Below are positions 56,474-64,000 of a stretch of DNA of 64,000 nucleotides, piece after piece. Source of the DNA: Anthoceros angustus (lineage: Eukaryota > Streptophyta > Anthocerotopsida > Anthocerotales > Anthocerotaceae); the NCBI GenBank assembly GCA_010909165.1, contig MU008165.1, positions 434,001 to 498,000 on the forward strand, written 5' to 3'. Under the pieces are notes generated by a model that was not told where the DNA came from, did not search any database, and saw only the letters and a list, made by a program, of their open reading frames with translations. Position 1 is the stretch's first letter. Each line of letters starts with the position of its first letter. The translations under genes and the position numbers were made by a program.

Positions 56474-57277
56474 TCATTGGCTCTCCCGTGGCAGCATTCT
56501 CTGACTTGCAACCGCTTGCTGTTTGCACCAAGCCATGTAATCCCTCGCAATTCCTCTCAGCAGCTGCGATTCCAGGACGGCCAGTATGCGGTCCAAGAGA
56601 TCATCTCCAACGGAAGTGACCAGCGGCTCCGGCATAAGAGAAAACGGAAGAGGCAAGTCGAACCCCATTTGCAAGGACACCGAACCCGAGAAGCCTGTCT
56701 TGTCAGCCTTGTATCCCTTCTCCCTCACCGCTTTCAAGTCTCCCCTGAGATTGAACCTGAAATCAAGCTTCTTGATGTCCTCGGACACGGCGTTACCATC
56801 CAGCACCAGTTTATCGGAATAGATGCGCAGGCTGGGATCTTCATAGTATACCTTGATATCACAAAGGGGCGTGGCTGTCAGGCTGAAGAAGGTGATGGGC
56901 AAAATCTGCACTCGGTAGAGACTGTGTCCCATGTACTTCATGCGGGAGGAGTCCGGGAAGGTGATCTTCACCACCCGCTCCACGTCCTTGAGATACTCCT
57001 CCGGCGGCAGGGCTCCTTCTTGGCAGGATATAGTGACAGCTCTCCTAGCCTTGAACTCCACCAGCTGTGCCCGAACAGGAGGGTGATTCCGAAACCTCGC
57101 CGATCCTGCCCCATGGCGGGCAATCCTCTCCCTTCCTACCACCGAAAACCCGAGCAATTCTCGCCTCAGCTCCTGCCTTCCACACTTGGCCGATACCGAC
57201 AAGCTTTCAGTCCGAGTCGAGCCGGACGTCGGCGGGAATGCAGGACCACGGCAGAGAGCCGCGCTTTGCGAAGCCAT
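56474..57277 (-). CDS. DUF1997 family protein, probably plastid
   Basis: Single-exon 267-aa frame starting at ATG 57277 (MASQSAALCRGPAFPPTSGS); the codon before it is GTG. The first ~60 residues are rich in Ser/Arg/Ala with few acids, consistent with a plastid transit peptide. The body shows the DUF1997 pattern: LPPEEYLKDVERVVKITFPD, MKYMGHSLYRVQILPITFFS, PLCDIKVYYEDPSLRIYSDK, and a C-terminal helix DDLLDRILAVLESQLLRGIA followed by RDYMAWCKQ. Members occur in cyanobacteria and plastids of plants and have no well-defined biochemical role. The gene is followed at a distance by p24-beta3 on the same strand. Confidence 0.88.
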   Translation of the reverse strand: MASQSAALCRGPAFPPTSGSTRTESLSVSAKCGRQELRRELLGFSVVGRERIARHGAGSARFRNHPPVRAQLVEFKARRAVTISCQEGALPPEEYLKDVERVVKITFPDSSRMKYMGHSLYRVQILPITFFSLTATPLCDIKVYYEDPSLRIYSDKLVLDGNAVSEDIKKLDFRFNLRGDLKAVREKGYKADKTGFSGSVSLQMGFDLPLPFSLMPEPLVTSVGDDLLDRILAVLESQLLRGIARDYMAWCKQQAVASQRMLPRESQ

Positions 57278-57643
57278 CACACCTTGTATTCTTCCAGCTC
57301 ACGGCGACACTGGTAGCATTGCTGAAGAGGCTTGGCGCTCCGCCAGAATCAGGAGCGGCTCAACGCCCGGCTCCATGCGCCACATCACTTTTGTGACCGA
57401 CAGACGAGTGTCCGCGATGCTAAGGGAAAACCACAGCCACAAGAATAAGAGCAACCTTTTCATGTTTTGGCTTAAACAAGAGGAAAGTGTCAGAGCCAAT
57501 TTCATCCACAACCACTGCAGCCTTGTAATCCAGACTCCTTGATCAAATTAGCCTCACTCTGCAACCGACGAACAGGCCTTGACATCATCCAAGTGCTATA
57601 AAGCCTCGTCTATTCCTATTGCGAATGCCGGTCCTGCATATCT

Positions 57644-58589
57644 TCAAAACTTGTTGTAACCAATCCGCCTGCTAAATAGTCGTCTTATAAGGTAAGCTTG
57701 AAGAGTGCTAGCTAATACTAATACTAAATACTCTGCCAACGTATAGAACAGGAGCCTCTTCTTCGTGCTTAGGTTGGCTGAGTGAGCAAACATCCAAAGA
57801 AGAAATCTATGAGAAACGAGAAAAACGAAGCCCCGGTAACGGAACAGGCCGAAGATATCCAGCATAAGAGAGAATGATAAAGCAGTGGACTCACTCTTAT
57901 GATGCCGAGCATTTCTCAACCCTAAGTACTTCTGTTCTGAGTAGATTTCTTCCAAAGCTTCCCGCAATTCAGCGATTCTCTCGTCTACCACATTGAAATG
58001 CTCTGTTGCAGCAGCAGCAACCAGCAAGCACATGCGTAAGAGATCCTTCATCTTCAAGGGGAAGAGGCAGACAAAGAATCTTGCCCGGTCACTCACCATC
58101 CTCGGCCACCTCGCCTCGGTGCGGCACATGACCGACATGAATGTAGAAGGTTAGGTACTCCGGTACAGCGGACGGATTTTTGAAGCAGAACTTGTATACC
58201 CCGGCCCTGGGAGCTTTAAAGTGGAACTCGTGCTCTTCTTTGCCCTTGGCCTCGTAGATGTGTTCACCTCGGTCTGAAATCACCTGCAAAGCCCTCACAA
58301 TCACGCAGCGAGCACGAATTCAGAACCAGAATTCCGATCTGAATTGCAGACTGCAGCCAAGGCGAGTTCGGAGTACCGTGAGATCGATGCCAGGGTGATC
58401 CGCACCCCAGAACAGCTCATAGTCCTCCACCACGAAGTTGCCAGAAACAGAGTCCCCTGCATACCGCACCTCCTCCGACACGCATTCCTCCTTCACCACG
58501 GTTAAGCTCAGACTCCAGCAAGCTGGGAGCAAAGCAATCGCGAGCAGCAGCACCGGCAGCCATCGCTGAAACCGCATAACGGAGCTCAT
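57644..58589 (-). CDS. p24 family cargo receptor, beta-3 type (GOLD domain)
   Basis: Four exons with clean GT-AG junctions: 58589-58377, 58283-58097, 58002-57895 and 57777-57644 (71 codons, then phases 0, 1 and 1), total 213 aa, exactly family length. The signal peptide (LPVLLLAIALLPACW) is followed by a GOLD domain with the conserved Cys pair (KEECVSEEV and YKFCFKN), SGNFVVEDYELFWGADHPG and the GHVPHRGEVAEDEH turn. Then come a coiled coil (DERIAELREALEEIYSEQKY), a transmembrane helix (TLAEYLVLVLASTLQAYLI) and a cytosolic tail RRLFSRRIGYNKF for COP coat binding. It cycles between ER and Golgi as a membrane cargo receptor. The DHPG-containing GOLD start points to the plant p24-beta3 subclass. 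Confidence 0.93.
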
Positions 58590-58737
58590 AGCGCGAGCGC
58601 GACAACAAACTTTCGGTCTGATTCCGGCCAGAAAACGAATGAGAAAACCAGACACGAACACGATGGCTTTATTTGTTTTCCTGAACTTGTTGAGGTAAAC
58701 ATGAGCACCTAGTCTAGGGAATATACAGTCCCGTCGG

Positions 58738-59749
58738 TCATTTCCTCCTTTTTTTGCTTTTCTTTCCTTTGCCTTTCTTCTTGCCAGAAGCTTTCCTCCC
58801 TTTACTGCCCCCTTCGTTATTGAAGAACTTGTTATGGACATTGCCTCCTCTGAAATCTTCCTCCTTTCGCTTCTCCGAAGCCGGCTTGACATACAAGACA
58901 CCATTCCTGTATTTGCCATCAGACACTTGAAGGCCCCTGTCTTCAGGTCGGCGATGCTTCTTCTCGTCTTTCTTCTGTTTCTTCCGTGGTTGCATGCCCG
59001 AGGCCTGAAGCTGTAGAGCAGGCAGTGCGGGGTTAACGAAAAATTGGTGAGAGAGGACGAGACGTGAAAAAACAGACCCCTGCTGCGATGCTCACCTGCT
59101 CTTCCTCCAGCTTCTGCCTCTTCCTCTTAATGCTCAACCCCATCTCGATAGGCATCTTGTGGCTTTTAGGTAGCTGCGAAGAGGCCACCCTCATCATCAC
59201 ACAGCCACATGGCAGAAGACGATCTAACAAACAGAAGTTCCTCGCCACGGGAACTCGAACAGACCTTACCGCCTGAAGCAACTAGTTTTCGTGTTTCCCA
59301 GTCCTTTCGTTCTTTCCAACTCATTTGCGAGGTGCCTGCCGAGCGCAGGGCAAACAGGAGCACGTTCCTGTGAGTATTCTTCTATGGCACAGGTTAGGTT
59401 GGCAACGCACACATGGATTCCAGATTTCTCACCGAGCTGTTCGATCTCTTTCAAGATGTGCTTGATCTGTGATTCCTCATCATCGTCCCTCTTGCTCGCT
59501 ACTATCTCCTTGGCTGCTTCTCTATGGATTTCTGACGCCTTCGGCGACTGCTTCCATCAGAAGCAGAAATAATGTCACAACACTCCACAGGTGACTTGGA
59601 GCAAAACGTTCTCCAAAGCACAGCAAATGGAGTCGCCGCAGGCTTACCATGAAGAGACGCCATTCCTTGGCGTTCGATCGTGGTTGAGGACGACTACCTC
59701 CGTCGAACACCAACAGCGGCGGGCCATCTTCAGGCTCGCCTGGCAACAC
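58738..59749 (-). CDS. Lys-rich, probably nucleolar protein of unknown function
   Basis: Multi-exon minus-strand gene, incompletely resolved. The first coding segment (about 59749-59647) encodes GGSRPQPRSNAKEWRLFM before GTAAGC. The true ATG is not evident, since the first codon in that frame is GTG. A second segment (about 59560-59420) encodes HREAAKEIVASKRDDDEESQ and IKHILKEIEQL before GTGAGA. Then come 59173-59096 (LPKSHKMPIEMGLSIKRKRQ) and 59010-58738 (LQASGMQPRKKQKKDEKKHR, DGKYRNGVLYVKP, GGNVHNKFFNN) with a very basic end (GKKKGKGKKSKKRRK, stop). The basic tail suggests nuclear or nucleolar localisation. Plant homologues with the LPKSHKMPIEMGL motif seem to exist, but I cannot name the family. 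An exon between the second and third segments is missing. Confidence 0.65.
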
Positions 59750-59799
59750 CGCGTCACAGCATCCCGCTCGTCAGAACAACGTAAACCCTGAACCCTGCC

Positions 59800-60774
59800 A
59801 ACCCTACCCTACCACACGGCCTATCTAGTCCCTCACCGGATGCGGTTTTCTTCACCATCGCATTCAGAGCGCTGTCTCCAGTACCGAAGATCGCCGTGAG
59901 CCACAATTAACTTCAACCGATTCTTTCTCCTAACCAGTTTACATACCTATGGACATACATAGCTGTCGCGCTCAAAGAAGAAGAAGAAGAATTCAAAGGT
60001 TTCGTACGTCCGACATATGTATATAGCTCTGTCGCGCTCTCTTAAGATAGAATTATGAGCATCCAATTTTCCAAGCAAGTTGATCAGGTTCCGCTTCCCC
60101 TTCCCCCTTCCCCACAGCCTGCACCCCGGCTGGACCCTTTGCCTGTTTTTGAATAGAGATTATCAAGGAAGCGAATACCTGTGTTAGCTAGGGTGGAGGA
60201 AGCACTCCATTGCCGAAAAACCCGATCTCACCAAAGATGAGAAATGGGTAAAGTATCATAAATCTTAATGCTAGGATTATTTGCGGCACTTAATCCCATC
60301 GATGGAGGACCAGTCTTTTTCAGTGAATTTGTAGGGAGTTCCAATGAACAACAACAACAACCATATTCCGTCCCAAGGACCCTTAATTAAGGAGTTCCAA
60401 TACACAACAACAACAACAACCACAACAACAATGATATTTATGTTCATATTTTAAAACTAAGAATATATTTTTATTACGGAAGGAGAAGATGGATGAACAC
60501 TTGTAGGACATCAAAGATAGTGCAAGGGTGACAATAAACAAGGAGCACCTAAGCTTCGTGTAATTGTCATGTTTTTGAACTCATGTTTGGATGTCACTCA
60601 TCCTGTCGGTTTTACAAGAACACGAAAGTTGAGTGCAGCTACTCCTCGAATTATATACAGCAGACATCTGATCCTAATGATAGAAATGTCTGAAGTATAT
60701 GATTCAGGCAACCGCGTTTTCGATTTGGATTCCACACTGAGGATGAGGACGGCGATGTCAGGCACACGCGTACG
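59800..60774. other. Intergenic with GAA and CAA microsatellites
   Basis: (GAA)n at about 59979-59993. CAA-rich tracts at about 60347-60362 and 60403-60432 sit in two copies of a GGAGTTCCAAT-containing unit. CTCTGTCGCGCTC-type sequence near 59968 and 60030 is repeated. No gene seen. Confidence 0.6.
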
Positions 60775-62727
60775 ATGGCAGGGATGATCGTCGGGGCAAC
60801 CTATTCAAGCAATGGCACCTGGTTTGGCGGGAGGCACGAAGCTTCCTGGCAATGCACGTCCGAGCAAGGCTTTGGGATGCGGGTGTGCAAGCTGCAGACG
60901 GTGGCAAGGGGCTCACTGGGACAAGCTTGGCGGAGCACGAGCAGTAGCACGTTGCTGGCTGATGACTGGAGATTGAATTCAGGCGGTGGAGGAAATCCAT
61001 CGCTCAACAGCCTTTCTGCAGCTTCTCCAGCTCGAAGCAGGTCTCCTTTGTTTGACCAGTTTGTGGCGAAGGGAGGTTGATTTCCACTTTGTTGTGTTGC
61101 TGATCGCCTGGATGATGTTAAATGCAGGCCGGAACCGAAGTATGACAAATTCGACAGAGGTGACGTGGAGGGGGTGGTGCGTATGCTCTGTAAGGAGGGA
61201 AGGCTGGATGAGGCCGTGTCGTTACTGGAGAGCATGGATGAGCGAGGCATCAGTGTGAACCCTAGAGTTTTCTCGTCGATCTTGAAGCTGTGCATCAGGA
61301 TGAAGGCCTTGGAGAAGGGGAAAAGGGTTCATGGCTACATAATCAAGAGTGGGCTGGAATGTGAGATTGTTCTGTCAAACATGCTGGTCAACATGTATGC
61401 AAAATTTGGGAGCATTGGAACTGCACGAGCTGTTTTTGACAACATGCCGTCACGTGATGTTATATCGTGGACGGCGCTGATATCTGGGTGCGTTGCTCAT
61501 GGGTATATAAAAGATGCTTTCAAACTGTTCAAGGAGATGCAGGATGCAGGAGTCAAGCCTAGTAGGGTCACTTTTATCAGCATGCTTCATGCCTGTGGCA
61601 GCCTTGGTGTTTTGGAGGAGGGCAAGCGAATGCATGCCCTTGTAATGGAAAGCCATTTAGAGCTAGCCGACTATGTGGCCAATTCCCTCGTCACAATGTA
61701 TGCAAAGTGTGGAAGCATGAAGGAAGCTCAGAAAGTGTTCAACCGGATGCCTCAGCGGGACTTGGTTTCATGGAACGCGATGATCGCGGGGTATGCAAAG
61801 AACGGACGTGGTTGGCAGGCTCTGAATCTCTTCAAGCGGATGCAAAGAGAGGGCGAGAGTCCAGATGCTTACACATTTGTCAGTGCCCTCAGTGCATGTG
61901 CCAGCTTGGGAGCCTTGCAGGAAGGCAAGGAAATACATGCTGCAAGCTGTAAGGCCGGATGGCACATCAAACCCGAGGTGGGGAACAGCCTGATCGATAT
62001 GTATGCTAAGTGCGGTAGCATTGCTGATGCTCGGCAAGTCTTCAATACTATGCGGAAGCATGACGTGGTGACATGGAATTCCATGATCAAGGGATATGCA
62101 CTCCATGGACTTCACCAGGAGGCCTTTGCCATTTTCCAGCAAATGGCAGACGAGAATGTAAAACCAGATGGTCTCACCTTTGTCAGCATCCTGAACGCCT
62201 GCTCTGCTGCGACCACTGTCAAAGAGGGCAGGGTTGTGCATTCCTACTTGTACAAAACAGGGTTCGAGGCCGACGCCTTCGTCTGGAATGCCCTCATCGA
62301 CATGTATGCAAAATGTGGGAGCATGGAGGAGGCGCGTGACGTGTTTGAGAAGATGGGCAGGCGAGATGTTGTGTCCTGGAACACTCTGATGGCAGGTTAT
62401 GCTCAAAATGGCCAACCTAGAACTTCACTAACACTATTTCACAGAATGCTAAAAGAAGGGGTGCTACCGAGTGCCATCACCTTCACCTGCGTTCTTCACG
62501 CCTGTGCCAGCCTCTCAACCCTGGAGGAGGGAAAGGAGATTCACGATCTGCTAATAAAATCTGGCTTTGACAACGATATGACTGTCAGAAATGCTCTTGT
62601 GCACATGTATGTGAGGTGCGGGTCCCTCGACAATGCTGGCAGTGTGCTACACAACGGCCGTGAGTTCCCACCGAGCTGCCTAGACGCCAAGTTTTGGGTG
62701 AAGAAGGGTTACCATGTCCCCAGCTAG
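60775..62727 (+). CDS. PLS-class PPR protein without E/DYW domain
   Basis: Two exons. Exon 1 starts at ATG 60775 (MAGMIVGATYSSNGTWFGGR) and has an uncharged Ser/Gly-rich sequence suited to an organelle transit peptide. Its donor is ambiguous (after SPARSR or after LFDQ). Exon 2 starts at 61128 after TAAATGCAG (PEPKYDKFDRGDVEGVVRML) and stays open to TAG at 62727. PPR units include VFSSILKLCIRMKALEKGKR, NMLVNMYAKFGSIGTARAVF, SLVTMYAKCGSMKEAQKVF, SLIDMYAKCGSIADARQVF and ALIDMYAKCGSMEEARDVF, about 13 P/L/S motifs. After LVHMYVRCGSLDNAGSVL it ends within ~20 residues, so the E, E+ and DYW domains are absent. It is either a genuine short RNA-binding factor or a 3'-truncated editing factor. Confidence 0.85.
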
Positions 62728-63589
62728 CTCTCTTTTATCAGGACTATGGTCTGGAATGCCCTGAATCTCGGAGCATGGGAACCGCCAGACCTTTGCTTTT
62801 CTGCCTTGCTTGTACATATCTACATACCTGCTGAACTTCCTGAGCCCATCTCTCCGAAATTTGTTTATTCTGCTGTTTGTTGATCTTAATCAAGACAAGA
62901 AATCCAATTCTTTTACCACGACATTTGTATCTCTTGCTACATGCATTGTTGGAATACATGCAATGTTTCGATCTTGGTTAGTTGTTCTTTCAACAATGGG
63001 GACAAGCTGCATTCTGATGTCAGGAGAACAACAGGAGAGCAACAAGAAGTGCAACTGACGGAACGCGGGTTGCGGGGAAACGTGTCCAGATCCACGTCAG
63101 GAAGCCGCTGGCAGTTGTGGTGCTTGGTATGCTACAGGCGGGACAGAAAAGGACCGGACGGGGGGTGCTGTAGATGCGATGCTGGGCCTGCGCGCAGCGC
63201 AAGTCGTGAACTCCAACCACCACCATCTGCTGCTGCAGCAGCTCCATCGCTACCGCTACCTGCGTTTGCAGCAGCTCCACCTGCCGCACCTCCACTGTCG
63301 TCCGTCCACTTTCTTGCACCAGCCCGGTCGGAGTCGGAGTCGAAGCGGGAGCCGGTATGCCATGTGTTCTTTCCCGCTTTGGACTATAATTTGCGTCCGT
63401 GAAGCTAGCTGGTGTAATGTGTAATCGCCGCCTTGTGGTCTCGGCAGCGGCCGCATTTCTCAGAATCAGCAAGATTGCCCGCACCTCACCAGGCTCGGCT
63501 CCCGCACCGGCACAGAACTTCTTAAGCTGAATAGCGCGCGGGAATTGCAGCGTCGTCCTGGAATTCGATTCTTCTTCGTATTCAGAGCT
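62728..63589. other. Intergenic, upstream of SPATA20-like gene
   Basis: No supported gene. GC-rich, with CAG/GCT-type trinucleotide runs near 63230-63290 and frames open on both strands because of composition. It includes the 5' leader and promoter of the following gene. Confidence 0.45.
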
Positions 63590-64000
63590 ATGGCGGAGTC
63601 AGGGGAAGGCGACAAGGCTGCTGCAGGCTCCGCTGCTCACAAACACACCAACCGGCTGATTAAGGAGCAGAGTCCCTACTTACTGCAGCATGCACACAAT
63701 CCGGTAGGCTAATTTTCAAGCCTGCGCAATCTTGGAGCAGGATGAAGGCGTATCTGCGGGTGTGTGTACTTGTCTTGTGTTCAGTGGAGTCCTATCTTTC
63801 CTTGCCTACAGGTGGACTGGTATCCGTGGGGGGAAGAAGCATTTTTGAAAGCGCGTGCAGAGGATAAACCTATCTTCTTATCAGGTCTTCACCGCACTGG
63901 ACTCCTTTGTCTCCTCGTCTAGACATCTCCTTTGTCTCTCTGGTTTATAAGCTTGTGACAGTGCTGAACCATGCAATTCTGTACGCCATCCTGTTTTTTT
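63590..64000 (+). CDS. SPATA20/DUF255 thioredoxin-like protein, 5' exons only
   Basis: Exon 1 (63590-63703) encodes [13 protein letters not shown] and then [20 protein letters not shown]. Exon 2 (63812-63884) encodes [20 protein letters not shown] followed by IFLS. Both junctions are GT-AG. This is the N-terminal signature of the DUF255 / YyaL family, in which a thioredoxin-like domain precedes an (alpha/alpha)6-barrel hydrolase-like domain. The next exon, expected to carry the CHWC-type motif, lies after the window end or in the last bases. Function in plants is not established. It has no transit peptide in this reading, so a cytosolic location is likely unless an upstream start is used. Confidence 0.9.

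Noticed and set aside
57299-57463. Short minus-strand frame with a signal-peptide-like start (MKRLLLFLWLWFSLSIADTR)
   Set aside because: Only ~54 codons, no conserved domain and no convincing splice partner. Could be chance, so not annotated.
63020-63484. 154-codon minus-strand frame divergent to the SPATA20-like gene
   Set aside because: Starts with GTG, has no upstream in-frame ATG before a stop, and is composed of GC-rich low-complexity sequence overlapping the neighbour's 5' region.
1-64000. tRNA, rRNA and other structured RNA genes
   Set aside because: No cloverleaf with A/B boxes or rRNA core sequence was recognised by eye. A covariance-model scan would be decisive.

Overview
The window reads as nuclear DNA of a seed-free land plant, most likely a fern, lycophyte or hornwort. 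Genes are split by short GT-AG introns (about 80-300 bp). Several PLS-class pentatricopeptide repeat (PPR) genes are present. Plant CACTA, Ty1/copia and non-LTR transposons occur, and the conserved genes have plant-type relatives (DUF1997, DUF599, p24-beta3, GET1, EFL1, WDR43/Utp5, SMYD4-like, SPATA20-like). One PPR family ends in a DYW deaminase whose last three residues are D-Q-H and whose PG box is replaced by a K-K-P motif. This resembles the DYW:KP variants that, as I recall the literature, occur in hornworts, lycophytes and ferns and are linked to U-to-C RNA editing.

Layout. 0-2.7 kb: 3' part of a SET/MYND (SMYD4-like) methyltransferase gene, plus strand. 3.3-19.4 kb: a decayed minus-strand Ty1/copia element. 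Its RNase H region is split by a 13.3-kb CACTA transposon (4332-17634; TIR CACTACTAGAAACAG, target duplication ATA). The CACTA element carries a decayed Tnp2 transposase (11.1-14.6 kb, minus), two tandem 2-kb copies of a TNPA-like region, a 138-nt near-perfect palindrome and an intact 244-codon plus-strand ORF. 19.3-21.3 kb: several strong palindromes and hairpins. 21.5-24.2 kb: possible unknown plus-strand gene. 24.2-27.5 kb: EFL1, minus. 28.7-39.6 kb: tandem array of broken PPR-DYW copies, all minus, separated by a repeated spacer. 40.3-43.5 kb: WDR43/UTP5, minus, head-to-head with GET1 (44.0-45.2 kb, plus). 45.3-46.3 kb: DUF599 membrane protein. 46.8-49.8 kb: an intact 996-aa PPR gene. 52.2-55.8 kb: a CACTA-like terminus, a broken non-LTR reverse transcriptase and a minisatellite. 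56.5-59.75 kb: three minus-strand housekeeping genes (DUF1997, p24-beta3, a Lys-rich nuclear-type protein). 60.8-62.7 kb: a third PPR gene, plus. 63.6 kb to end: first exons of a SPATA20/DUF255 gene.

No operon-like cooperation is expected. Themes that recur are ribosome biogenesis (EFL1, WDR43), the secretory pathway (GET1, p24) and organelle RNA processing (PPR families). Duplicated segments differ mainly by 1-4-nt indels. This could be real decay or unpolished long-read consensus, and it decides whether the PPR array is dead or functional.
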